Assembly (NCBI RefSeq): GCF_038443385.1
Contig: NZ_CP151726.1
Location: 8,680,001-8,744,000 of the forward strand
Source: Stieleria varia
Lineage (GTDB): Bacteria > Planctomycetota > Planctomycetia > Pirellulales > Pirellulaceae
DNA length: 64,000 nt
Direction of reading: 5' to 3'
Shown here: positions 37,276 through 45,666 of the stretch, one piece after another
How positions within the stretch are numbered: position 1 is the stretch's first letter
How the letters are laid out: each line of letters opens with the position of its first letter
Made by a program: the position numbers and the translations under genes
Notes under the pieces: generated by a model
Database searches by the model: none
The model's input: the letters and a program-made list of their open reading frames with translations, nothing else
What the model was told of the DNA's origin: nothing

Positions 37276-38664
37276 TCATGGCAAGTCCACCACCAGCACA
37301 CGTGTGAATAAAAAATGCATTCCCACGCTCATCACGAAAGCGACCATGGCGATCGTCCAGACGGCGTTGACCAGAGAAAGCCTCTGTCTCGCAAACGACT
37401 CTCTCGCCAGCATGCCCGATACAACCGACGTGTAGGCAGCGGTCGCCAAAATGAAACCGCCCCATCCGAAATGCAACGCCAGCAGGTACATCAGCGTCGA
37501 GACAGCGATGGTTGCCACGACGATCGGTCGCCTGGTCGGCTCGAACTCTTCTCCCGAATCAACCGCAACCGTTTGGCCACTCGTTGCGTCCGATGATCGC
37601 TTTCGAACGTACGCACGAAAACCGGCCAACAGCGCCAGAGTGATGACAGCGACAATCATGATGCGGGGAAAGTCTGGCAGCGGAACTGGCTGGGAGGTGG
37701 CGACCTCTGCGATGCGACTCTCTCGTTGCTTGATTTCTGCCAGTAACGCATCCCCACGCAGGGTCACGTCAGAGAGTTTCATTTCGGCCAACCGTTGCCG
37801 TACCGCCGGTGTCTTCATCGCCGATTCAATCGCATCGGCCAGAAACGCGACGCGAGCCGGCGGGGTCCCCAGTGGCGCCCACCAGAATTGCATGTTTTGG
37901 CTGACCACATCGAATCCCTGCTCTGCGGCGGTGGGCAACTCGGGCAGGTCGGGATGACGAGACTCTCCCAACAGCGCCAGGGCTCGCAGGCCACTTTCCT
38001 GGAACTGAACGTACTCAGCGATCGAGAACGCGCTGACATCGACGTGGCCACCTTGCAATGCCGCAAACCGCTTCGCCCCGCCACCGCTTTGTGTGAAACG
38101 AAACTTTCCCCCTGGCGCCTCCGATTCCAACATCAAACCTGCGAAATGACTGGGTGCCCCCATGTTGGCCGCAAAGATCAATGAATCCGGAGTCTGCTTG
38201 GCCGCCTGCATCAATTCAGAAAGAGTCTGAAACGAGGAACCGCCCGCAACTGCGATCACCTGGGTCGCGTCGCCGGTTCCCGCGATGGGCGTGAATGCTT
38301 CGGGGCCGTACGTCGCGCCGCCGGAATGCTGCGCTGTCATCATCCCCTCGTGCAACAACAGCAGTGTGTAGCCATCGGGTAACGCGTTTTTGACTCGCCG
38401 GCTGCCGATCGTTCCCCCTGCTCCAGGAACGTTGACGATGACCAATGGTTGGTCGAGCAAGTTGTTCTCTTGGATCGCATTCTGAATGATGCGACCAAAA
38501 GTATCGCTTCCTCCGCCAGCGGCGAAGGGAACAATCAGCTTGATGGGGCGATTGGGAAACGCGTTGCTCGACTGATTCGTGGAATCGCATCCTGTCGGTG
38601 CGACGCTGACAAATAGAAACAGGATGCATAGCCACGATGAACACGTGATGACGCGGCGACCCAT
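37276..38664 (-). CDS. TctC-TctB fusion: solute-binding protein joined to small permease
   Basis: A 462-residue protein. After a signal peptide with a Cys (SVAPTGCDS; lipobox poor), residues about 35-315 are a TctC/Bug-type binding protein (RPIKLIVPFAAGGGSDTFGRIIQ, PGAGGTIGSRRVKNALPDGYTLL, AANMGAPSHFAGLMLE, GGHVDVSAF). Then four hydrophobic segments (MIVAVITLALLAGFRAYV; PIVVATIAVSTLMYLLAL; WGGFILATAAYTSVVSGMLA; TIAMVAFVMSVGMHFLFTRV) match TctB. Normally these are separate genes. The fusion tethers the binding protein to the membrane complex. It abuts the esterase stop directly (38664/38665) and precedes tctA. Confidence 0.85.
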   Translation of the reverse strand: MGRRVITCSSWLCILFLFVSVAPTGCDSTNQSSNAFPNRPIKLIVPFAAGGGSDTFGRIIQNAIQENNLLDQPLVIVNVPGAGGTIGSRRVKNALPDGYTLLLLHEGMMTAQHSGGATYGPEAFTPIAGTGDATQVIAVAGGSSFQTLSELMQAAKQTPDSLIFAANMGAPSHFAGLMLESEAPGGKFRFTQSGGGAKRFAALQGGHVDVSAFSIAEYVQFQESGLRALALLGESRHPDLPELPTAAEQGFDVVSQNMQFWWAPLGTPPARVAFLADAIESAMKTPAVRQRLAEMKLSDVTLRGDALLAEIKQRESRIAEVATSQPVPLPDFPRIMIVAVITLALLAGFRAYVRKRSSDATSGQTVAVDSGEEFEPTRRPIVVATIAVSTLMYLLALHFGWGGFILATAAYTSVVSGMLARESFARQRLSLVNAVWTIAMVAFVMSVGMHFLFTRVLVVDLP

Positions 38665-39552
38665 CTAGCGGACACCGAGCTTGCGAATCAGCAGCCAGTC
38701 GGTTGCTCGATCGGGCCACGTTCCGATGTCGGAACCTTGGACCGAGCGCATTCCGTACCCGTGTCCGCCGTTCTGATAGATGTGCAATTCTGCCGAGACG
38801 CCCGACTTCTTTAATCCGGCGTAAATCAAAACGCTGCCGATCGACGTCGAGCGATCGTCATGCGTGTGTACGATGAAAGCCGGCTTGCACTCGGACGTCA
38901 GCACGATCCCCGGCTTCAATTCGCCGCTGTCATCGGTGACTTGCCAAGGATAGACGAGTAAAGAGAAATCAGGCTTCCAAGACTTCTGATCCACCTCATC
39001 GATCGCGTCGTAAGCAGACTTAGTCGCCGTGTGCAGGTAAGCACCGACTTGTCCACCTGCGGAAAACGCGAGCACGCCGACCCTTGTCGGATCGATGTTC
39101 CACTGGTTGGCATTGGCTCGCACGAGACTGATCGCACGCTGGGCATCTTGCAACGGACGCAGATAGGCGGGTTCGCCAGCCGGAGTAGATTCGTTGGTTC
39201 GATAGTTGAGCACAAACGCTGCGATACCCAGTTGGTTCAACCAGATCGCCGCTTCGCTTCCCTCCTTGTCCGGCACGACTTTGCCGAATCCGCCGCCGGG
39301 CAAGATCACCACTGCGGTACCACACGGATTGTCCGGCAAAAAAACATCCATCGTGGGTCGGCGAATGTTGACCAAACGCGTGATCGGGGGATCTTCCTCG
39401 GGTCGCGGCGGCGATTTGACACCGGTTTCTCGCGAAGTTTCCATCGGTGCCAAATCAGGCCAAACGTCAATCGTTTTCGGCTCGACGGCATGGACGGTGG
39501 AAGTGAACACCAATGCTGCAAACAGTAGGCAAGTGTCACGCAAAGAAATCAT
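38665..39552 (-). CDS. Exported alpha/beta hydrolase (acetyl-xylan-esterase-like)
   Basis: A 295-residue protein with a signal peptide (MISLRDTCLLFAALVFTSTVHA). The oxyanion block AVVILPGGGFGKV, the nucleophile elbow FSAGGQVGAY (Gly-X-Ser-X-Gly replaced by Phe-Ser-Ala-Gly-Gly), AFIVHTHDDRS and the final His in YQNGGHGYG fit carbohydrate-esterase-like alpha/beta hydrolases. It should act outside the cytoplasm on an ester. First gene of a four-gene operon ending with a sulfatase; its stop is adjacent to the ATG of the TctC-TctB gene. Confidence 0.85.
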   Translation of the reverse strand: MISLRDTCLLFAALVFTSTVHAVEPKTIDVWPDLAPMETSRETGVKSPPRPEEDPPITRLVNIRRPTMDVFLPDNPCGTAVVILPGGGFGKVVPDKEGSEAAIWLNQLGIAAFVLNYRTNESTPAGEPAYLRPLQDAQRAISLVRANANQWNIDPTRVGVLAFSAGGQVGAYLHTATKSAYDAIDEVDQKSWKPDFSLLVYPWQVTDDSGELKPGIVLTSECKPAFIVHTHDDRSTSIGSVLIYAGLKKSGVSAELHIYQNGGHGYGMRSVQGSDIGTWPDRATDWLLIRKLGVR

Positions 39553-39856
39553 TTCGGCACCGTGTCGATGGATGGGATATCAGAGTCAAGTCACTCAAAA
39601 GCGGGCAACTCAAGACCGGGCGACTAAAAACGATGGGGAGAGTTCTCTCAGGTCGCCAATCAACCATTCTAGTCGATAGGTTGTCAATGTTGAGCGTTGC
39701 TGGACAAGGCAGCGATCCTTGTCGGGCAAGAATTGCAGTATTTTGGCGATCAAGGCATTCTTGTCGCGATGCGCCCTTTACAATAGGCCGCTTCCGACTT
39801 GCAGCAAGTTCCAGCAAGCCGTCATCGATCCACATTTCACCATGGAGTCCTCCCAC
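39553..39856. other. 304-bp divergent gap
   Basis: It lies between the esterase gene (minus) and the DUF1080 gene (plus) and should hold both promoters. I see no RNA, repeat or gene; the frame of the DUF1080 gene is open from 39719 but lacks a start context there. Confidence 0.35.
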
Positions 39857-40474
39857 ATGTCCGCCTCCCTTCTCCGACTGTTCACTGTCTCGTTCCTGCT
39901 CTTGGCTGGCTCTGTTGCCGGGGCTGCCGATGGCAAATGGGAATCACTTTTCGATGGCAAGACCCTCAAGGGATGGGATAAAGTTGGAAGTGAAGACAGT
40001 GAATGGAGCGTCAAGGAAGGGTTGCTGACTGGTTCAGGCCAAGCATCGATGCTGGTCTACTCAACTCGCCCCTACAAGAATTTTCGTTATCGCGCCGAAA
40101 TCAAGATCAATGACGGCGGCAACTCAGGGATGTACTTTCGCACAACACCCAAACCAGGGTTCACGGACGGTTACGAAGCCCAAATCGATAGTACGCACAG
40201 CGACCCGATTCGAACCGGCTCCATCTACGGCATGTGTCACGTCTACCAGCAGCACGTCAAGCCCGACACGTGGTTCCATTACGAAATCGAAGTTCGTGAT
40301 GACGTTTGGCGTGGACGTGAAATGACACGTATCAAAGTGACCATCGATGGCAACGAACTGTACGAATACCTGGACTTCGACAAGACCTTCAAAGAAGGTC
40401 ACTTCGCATTTCAGCAACACGACCCAGGCAGCATCGTTCACATCCGCAAAGTCGAAGTGATGGAACTGCCATAA
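39857..40474 (+). CDS. DUF1080 exported protein (3-keto-disaccharide-hydrolase-like)
   Basis: A 205-residue protein with a signal peptide (MSASLLRLFTVSFLLLAGSVAGA). The core FDGKTLKGWDKVGSEDSEWSVKEGLLTGSG, YKNFRYRAEIKINDGGNSGMYFRT, DGYEAQIDSTHSDPIRTGSIYG and DTWFHYEIEV is the concanavalin-like DUF1080 fold common in planctomycetes, thought to hydrolyse 3-keto-glycosides. ATG 39857 was chosen because GGAG stands 11 bases before it; ATG 39842 gives five more residues. The acetylesterase gene follows 97 bases later across a dispersed repeat, so both likely serve glycan breakdown. Confidence 0.9.
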   Translation: MSASLLRLFTVSFLLLAGSVAGAADGKWESLFDGKTLKGWDKVGSEDSEWSVKEGLLTGSGQASMLVYSTRPYKNFRYRAEIKINDGGNSGMYFRTTPKPGFTDGYEAQIDSTHSDPIRTGSIYGMCHVYQQHVKPDTWFHYEIEVRDDVWRGREMTRIKVTIDGNELYEYLDFDKTFKEGHFAFQQHDPGSIVHIRKVEVMELP

Positions 40475-40484
40475 AGCCCACCCC

Positions 40485-40506
40485 TAATGGGATTCGCCAG
40501 GATTCC
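40485..40506 (+). repeat. Dispersed short repeat, GGGATTCGCC family
   Basis: TAATGGGATTCGCCAGGATT lies 10 bases after the DUF1080 stop, in the plus orientation, with the same core as the copies near 6780, 43943 and 44040. Confidence 0.7.
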
Positions 40507-40571
40507 CACCCAACCGCTTGGCGACCACTCACCATCCCTTCACCGGCTCACGACGCTCCCCAACAAGAACG

Positions 40572-42518
40572 ATGAAAACTCAACTCTTTGCCAATCCACT
40601 CGTCGCGTTCATTTGCGTGGCATGCGTATTCTGCAGCACCGCGTCCGCTCAATCCCTACCGCTGGTGCATCCGCTGTTCACCGACCACATGGTCTTACAA
40701 CGCGACATTGAAACGCCAGTCTGGGGATGGACCACACCAGGCGAAAAGATCTCTGTGGAGTGCGCCGGCCATTCGGCGAACGCGACGGCCGATGCTGACG
40801 GTCGTTGGATGGCCAAGCTCGCCGCGTTGCCTGCGGGTGGGCCTCACGAATTGACCGTGACCGGACCGTCATCGATCACGATCAGCGACGTTCTTGTCGG
40901 CGACGTCTGGATCTGCTCGGGTCAGTCCAACATGGAGTGGTCGGTCCAGATTTCCAACAATGCCGCAGCAGAGATCGCGGCGGCCGACCATCCCAAGTTG
41001 CGGCTGTTCACCGTTCCCAAACGCGTTTCGACCGAGCCTCAGCAGACGGTCAACGCTCAATGGCAACTCTGCACGCCGCAAACCGTCCCCCAGTTCAGCG
41101 CCGTGGGCTACTACTTTGGTCGTGACCTGCAACGCGAATTGAACGTGCCGATCGGCTTGATCCATACGTCGTGGGGCGGAACGATCGCCGAAGCGTGGAC
41201 GAGTGCGGAGTCCCTCAACACGATGGAAGACTTCCGCCCGGCTGTTTCCGCATTCCAGCAGATGGCCGAGGCACAGAAAAACGGCACCAATTCACTCGAT
41301 GCGGCGATGGCCAAATGGTGGAACGACAACGATCCGGGTTCCAAACAGTCCTGGTCCCGGCCAGACGCCGCAACGGATGCCTGGAAAGAAATGACCGTGC
41401 CTGGTAACTGGGAAGACCGTGGCTTGGGGCAATTTGATGGCATCGTGTGGTTTCAAAAAGAGTTTGAGTTGTCAGAGGCGGCCGCTGCCAAGGATGCCGT
41501 ATTACATCTCGGTCCCATCGACGACCGCGACACCACGTGGGTCAACGGAAAGCAAGTCGGCAGCATGAACGAATGGCTTCCGTCACGTGATTACAAACTT
41601 CCTGCCGGCACACTCAAGGCCGGACGAAACGTGATCGCGATCCGAGTGCTCGATACCGGGGGCGGCGGCGGTCTGCACGGTCAACCAGATCAATTGCGAG
41701 TGGAGATTCCCGGCGGCGAATCCGTCGCACTGGCCGGTCAATGGAAATACTCCGTCAGCACACCACTGGAAAAGACTTCGCCAGTGCCACAGCAACTCAA
41801 CAGCAATCCCAACGTGGTCACCGTGCTGTACAACGGCATGCTCGCGCCGTTGGTTCCCTACGCCATCAAAGGTGCGATCTGGTACCAGGGCGAATCCAAT
41901 GCCGGTCGCGCGAGGCAATACCGCACATTGTTGCCAACCATGATCCACGATTGGAGGCAACAATTCGGTGTCGGCGATTTTCCTTTTCTCGTCGTCCAGC
42001 TCGCCAACTTCATGAAGGTCCAAGAGCAGCCGGTCGAAGGCGGTTGGGCGGATTTGCGTGAAGCACAATCGCTGACCGCACGAAACGACGAGAACGTCGG
42101 ACTGGCCTTGGCGATCGACATCGGCGAAGCCAACGACATTCACCCACGTAACAAGCAGGAGGTCGGTCGCCGGCTTGCCCTGTCCGCTCTCGGAATCGCC
42201 TACGACAAAGAAGTCGTCTACAGCGGACCCGAATACGCGTCGGCCGATTTCCGAGACGGAAAAGCCATTGTGAAGTTCAACCACGTCGGTGGCGGCCTGA
42301 AGGCCAAAGGCGACAAGCTGATCGGCTTTGCCATCGCCGGTGAGGACAAAAAGTTTGTCTGGGGCGATGCAGTTGTCCAGGGCGACACGGTCGTCGTATC
42401 ATCACCAGCAGTCCCCCAACCCACGGCGGTTCGCTACGGTTGGGCCAACAATCCGACGTGCAACTTGTACAACGCCGCTGACTTGCCCGCGTCACCCTTC
42501 CGTACCGACGAAGACTGA
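40572..42518 (+). CDS. Sialate O-acetylesterase-like esterase with galactose-binding-like insert
   Basis: A 648-residue protein with a signal peptide (from MKTQLFANPLVAFICVACVF to ASAQS). The N-terminal domain (LPLVHPLFTDHMVLQRDIETPVWGW), CSGQSNMEWSV, IWYQGESNAGRA and DIGEANDIHPRNKQEVGRRLA match the copy at 23624-25168. Between the catalytic halves (about residues 240-390) lies a jelly-roll insert (VPGNWEDRGLGQFDGIVWFQKEF; DRDTTWVNGKQVGSMNEW) like glycoside-hydrolase family 2 sugar-binding domains, a known arrangement of long SASA proteins. It should deacetylate glycans outside the cytoplasm. Convergent with the PQQ-repeat gene. Confidence 0.9.
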   Translation: MKTQLFANPLVAFICVACVFCSTASAQSLPLVHPLFTDHMVLQRDIETPVWGWTTPGEKISVECAGHSANATADADGRWMAKLAALPAGGPHELTVTGPSSITISDVLVGDVWICSGQSNMEWSVQISNNAAAEIAAADHPKLRLFTVPKRVSTEPQQTVNAQWQLCTPQTVPQFSAVGYYFGRDLQRELNVPIGLIHTSWGGTIAEAWTSAESLNTMEDFRPAVSAFQQMAEAQKNGTNSLDAAMAKWWNDNDPGSKQSWSRPDAATDAWKEMTVPGNWEDRGLGQFDGIVWFQKEFELSEAAAAKDAVLHLGPIDDRDTTWVNGKQVGSMNEWLPSRDYKLPAGTLKAGRNVIAIRVLDTGGGGGLHGQPDQLRVEIPGGESVALAGQWKYSVSTPLEKTSPVPQQLNSNPNVVTVLYNGMLAPLVPYAIKGAIWYQGESNAGRARQYRTLLPTMIHDWRQQFGVGDFPFLVVQLANFMKVQEQPVEGGWADLREAQSLTARNDENVGLALAIDIGEANDIHPRNKQEVGRRLALSALGIAYDKEVVYSGPEYASADFRDGKAIVKFNHVGGGLKAKGDKLIGFAIAGEDKKFVWGDAVVQGDTVVVSSPAVPQPTAVRYGWANNPTCNLYNAADLPASPFRTDED

Positions 42519-42585
42519 TCGATTGTGGTGACCTGCACGTGGGATAGGCTGGATGGCTTATCCCACTGCGAATCATCCCGTTGCG

Positions 42586-43863
42586 TTAGGGTTTGTCATT
42601 TCCGATTCGGAAAAGATCAGTCTCTCCGCGCAAGTAGATCTGGCCATTTGAGATCGCCGGTGATGCAAAGGCTCTCTGGCCGAGCGGGTTCTCGGAAACG
42701 ACATCAAACGCGTCACCAGAACGCACGATCGTCATCACGCCTTCGTCACTGAGAAAATACACCAGTGATCCGGTGGTGACCAACGACGCGCTAAAGTGAG
42801 GGCTCATCCTTTCTCGCCAAACCTGCTCGCCGGTTTCCGTGTTGAAACAGTGAGCGATCCCACGATCGTCGGCGACATACAGATGATTGCCGGCCACGAC
42901 CGGTGACGGGACATAGGACTTGGCCTCCGTGCTGTGCCATGCCACATGAGTATCGGTCACGTCGCCACTGCCGTCTTTGCGAATTCCCATCACGTGATGT
43001 GTGGGAAAGCCGGCCGACATGTAGTACTTGTCCGCATCATCGACCATCGAGGCCACAAACTGCTCCGTAGGCCCCTCGACGGTCCACCAAGTCGATCCGT
43101 CGCGTGGGTTCAAGCTGGTGATCTGCTTGCTGCCGGAAAAGACGATGTGTGGTTGCCCGTTCACTTCACGCAACAGTGGCGTGACATAGCTGCGAGTCTT
43201 GTGACGACGCGGCGTTTTCCAGACCGTCTGCCCGGTGTTCCGATCCAACGCGACCACGTAGGAGTCGCCGTCATGATCGCCGTTGACGATCACAAGCGAT
43301 TCGAACAGCAGAGGACTGCTACAGTAGCCGTGAACGCTTGAAAACTGCCCCGGACGAACGAGCCATTCTTGATTTCCGTCAAAATCGTATGCCGCAACGA
43401 CCATGTTGCCCGAAGCGGTTTCCGCGTCTGAGTCGGCGGCGTCTTGGTTCGTGTTTTCCAGAAAAGTCACATAGACCAGCGAACCATCGGTGGCCGGCGT
43501 CCCCGAGGCAAAACTGTTCAGCTTGTGTTTCTTTTCCAGGGGTGCGTCGATGACGGTCTTCTGCCAACGCAAATCTCCTGATTCGGTGTCAAAGCAGAGC
43601 AGTTCTCGTTTTTGATCGTCAAGCAAGCAGGTGGTGACGAAAACATTTTGACCGTGAACGATCGGCGAAGAATGGCCGACGCCAGGCACGGGAACTTTCC
43701 AAACAACACCTTCGCCCGTTTCCCCGTTCCATTTTGTCGCTGCGCTCGCTTCCATGCTGGTCCCATCGCCACGCGGTCCCCGCCAAGCCGGCCAATCCTC
43801 GCCCCAAGCCGGCGACAGGGTCAAACAAAGCACGGACAACAGCAATGCAGAGGGCAATCTCAT
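42586..43863 (-). CDS. Exported PQQ-repeat beta-propeller protein
   Basis: A 425-residue protein with a signal peptide (MRLPSALLLSVLCLTLSPAWG) followed by EDWPAWRGPRGDGTS, the usual opening of planctomycete PQQ-like proteins. Repeated blades such as LLCFDTESGDLRWQKT, VVALDRNTGQTVWKTP, ITSLNPRDGSTWWTV and AHCFNTETGEQVWRE show a BamB/PQQ-type propeller. No enzyme residues are evident, so it may be a binding or scaffold protein. ATG 43863 gives the signal peptide directly; the frame is open to 43959. It converges with the acetylesterase gene. Confidence 0.85.
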   Translation of the reverse strand: MRLPSALLLSVLCLTLSPAWGEDWPAWRGPRGDGTSMEASAATKWNGETGEGVVWKVPVPGVGHSSPIVHGQNVFVTTCLLDDQKRELLCFDTESGDLRWQKTVIDAPLEKKHKLNSFASGTPATDGSLVYVTFLENTNQDAADSDAETASGNMVVAAYDFDGNQEWLVRPGQFSSVHGYCSSPLLFESLVIVNGDHDGDSYVVALDRNTGQTVWKTPRRHKTRSYVTPLLREVNGQPHIVFSGSKQITSLNPRDGSTWWTVEGPTEQFVASMVDDADKYYMSAGFPTHHVMGIRKDGSGDVTDTHVAWHSTEAKSYVPSPVVAGNHLYVADDRGIAHCFNTETGEQVWRERMSPHFSASLVTTGSLVYFLSDEGVMTIVRSGDAFDVVSENPLGQRAFASPAISNGQIYLRGETDLFRIGNDKP

Positions 43864-43942
43864 GGCGGAACAGATACTGAGGGGAGTGGTGGGACTGTCA
43901 GCGCGAAGCACTACGTCGTCAGGGAATTGTTGCATTCTCGCC

Positions 43943-44105
43943 GTAATGGGATTCGCCAAAATTCGTTGTGCTTAGGGTCGGTTGGTGTAGCCGGAAAGTT
44001 GCGCGCGAGCGGCTGAAGCCTGGACTCCAACTGCAAAACGTAATGGGATTCGCCAGAATCCCCTTCTTTCCAAGCCTACTCAGGAATTCTGGCGAATCCC
44101 ACTAC
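43943..44105. repeat. Cluster of three GGGATTCGCC repeats
   Basis: GTAATGGGATTCGCCAAAAT (from 43943) and GTAATGGGATTCGCCAGAAT (from 44040) run in the plus orientation and GGAATTCTGGCGAATCCCAC (from 44083) in the minus orientation. The last two can form a stem of about 17 pairs. The cluster lies between the divergent PQQ-repeat and UPF0158-fusion genes. Confidence 0.8.
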
Positions 44106-44207
44106 GAAAAGGTTGAGCGATGTTGCGTAAGGCAGGATCCATAGTATAGCAAGCAATCTGAAATCAAATTGCGACCGACAAAATCACGGCAAGGGAACAG
44201 CAGGCCA

Positions 44208-45512
44208 ATGTACGAAACGACTTACGGCGACCGCGTCTTGAGGGGTGCTGAGGCGAGATTGATCGCGCATGCTGCGTGGAGATTCACCGACGACTTGCGC
44301 AATCATGTGCCGTCCGATGGCAGGGCTGATATGAACCGGGGCGACAGCGTCATCTTTGAAGCATTGTCGCCGGAACAGAAGATCGTGATGATCGACCGCG
44401 TCACTCTTTACTTACTCGATGAAACGGTCGATGCGCCTCCCTGCACGGCATTACTGGATGCGACGATCGCAGCGTTGTATCGACAGGTCTACGATTCGGT
44501 GAACATCGAGATCGATCTCGATCACACGTCGTCAACTTCAGGCCCAGAGGGAACCCTGGAGCGTGAACAGGTCATCGAGGCCTACCTCGTGAATGCGGAC
44601 GTAGAGGATCCAGATTTCGAGGCACCGGACCCCGAGTGTCAGGACTTGAGCATTTGGCAAGGTATCATCGATAGTCTACGTGATCGAGTTCTGCAGGACG
44701 AAGATTGGCTTTTGGAATCTCCCCTGATGGATATCGATCCAGATGAATCTCATGCTGTTCGGCAAATCGCCGGGATCGATCGTGACTATTTCACTGACAT
44801 CGCACCCGACGCGGACGTCGAGCAAGCCGCGTTGGCATGGAGCAATATGCTGAAGCGGCTCACGGGCGAGCGAGTAGAAACATGGCGTTTCGGAGGTCAC
44901 ATTCCTGGGCCGCTGGAGCAAGACTTGCCGCCGCCGCTCGATGTGCTGAGGTTTGATGACGAGAACGAATCGTTCCATGAAGAGCAGGTCTCTACGGCGG
45001 ATTGGGAGCAACTCGAACCCGTCTTGCTGTCCGACGTGATTGAGGAAATGCAGTGCGGCAACAGTGAGTGGTCATCGTTCGTCAACAAGCGAACCGGAAA
45101 AGTCATCGGCCTGCCTGCGGATATTTTTTCCTACCTGGAGGATGAGGCGGCAGGTGATTCGACAGGTTATTTTGGCAATGGGACAGACGAGATGCTGCAA
45201 GAGGCCAGAGAGATCGAGGAGTCGAATGATTACGAGCCCCTGCCCAGTTCTTACGATATTCACGAATGGGAAATCATGCGTGAATTCTGTGAGTCGTTGC
45301 CGAATGAAGAAGATCGGGAGCAGCTTGAAAATGCGATTCACGGCAAAGGTGCCTTTCGCAAGTTCAAAGAAGCTGTCCGAGAACTGAGCATGGAGTTTGA
45401 ATGGTTTCAGTTTCGTGACTGGAAATTCGAACTGATCGCAATTCGTTGGCTGGAAGAAAACTCGATTCAATGGGTGCGCGAGAGAGTTGCCCCGGACGAG
45501 CCTCCGTTCTGA
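44208..45512 (+). CDS. UPF0158-domain protein with long acidic N-terminal extension
   Basis: A 434-residue soluble protein. About residues 270-434 match the UPF0158 family ([84 protein letters not shown]). UPF0158 proteins are usually near 150 residues and of unknown function. The first roughly 265 residues are acidic, helical and unfamiliar ([53 protein letters not shown]). ATG 44208 was preferred to TTG 44169 in the same frame. No operon partner is clear; the next gene starts 154 bases on. Confidence 0.8.
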   Translation: MYETTYGDRVLRGAEARLIAHAAWRFTDDLRNHVPSDGRADMNRGDSVIFEALSPEQKIVMIDRVTLYLLDETVDAPPCTALLDATIAALYRQVYDSVNIEIDLDHTSSTSGPEGTLEREQVIEAYLVNADVEDPDFEAPDPECQDLSIWQGIIDSLRDRVLQDEDWLLESPLMDIDPDESHAVRQIAGIDRDYFTDIAPDADVEQAALAWSNMLKRLTGERVETWRFGGHIPGPLEQDLPPPLDVLRFDDENESFHEEQVSTADWEQLEPVLLSDVIEEMQCGNSEWSSFVNKRTGKVIGLPADIFSYLEDEAAGDSTGYFGNGTDEMLQEAREIEESNDYEPLPSSYDIHEWEIMREFCESLPNEEDREQLENAIHGKGAFRKFKEAVRELSMEFEWFQFRDWKFELIAIRWLEENSIQWVRERVAPDEPPF

Positions 45513-45602
45513 GACCGTTCGCGAGGTGGGTTGTCAGCAATGTTGCAAGTGTCGCGAAACAGGCAAAGTGTTTCCGATCGCACCTGGAGCCGCTGCGGGG
45601 AG

Positions 45603-45608
45603 TATAAT
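45603..45608 (+). promoter_or_regulatory. Possible -10 box before the DUF1592-type cytochrome gene
   Basis: A consensus TATAAT stands 58 bases before the ATG at 45667. No good -35 box is found at the usual distance, so the support is weak. Confidence 0.25.
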
Positions 45609-45666
45609 CGGAACTCCCGCCTGCCCTGCCTCGCTTCCCCGCCTTGCCGACGCTCCCGTGAACCTG

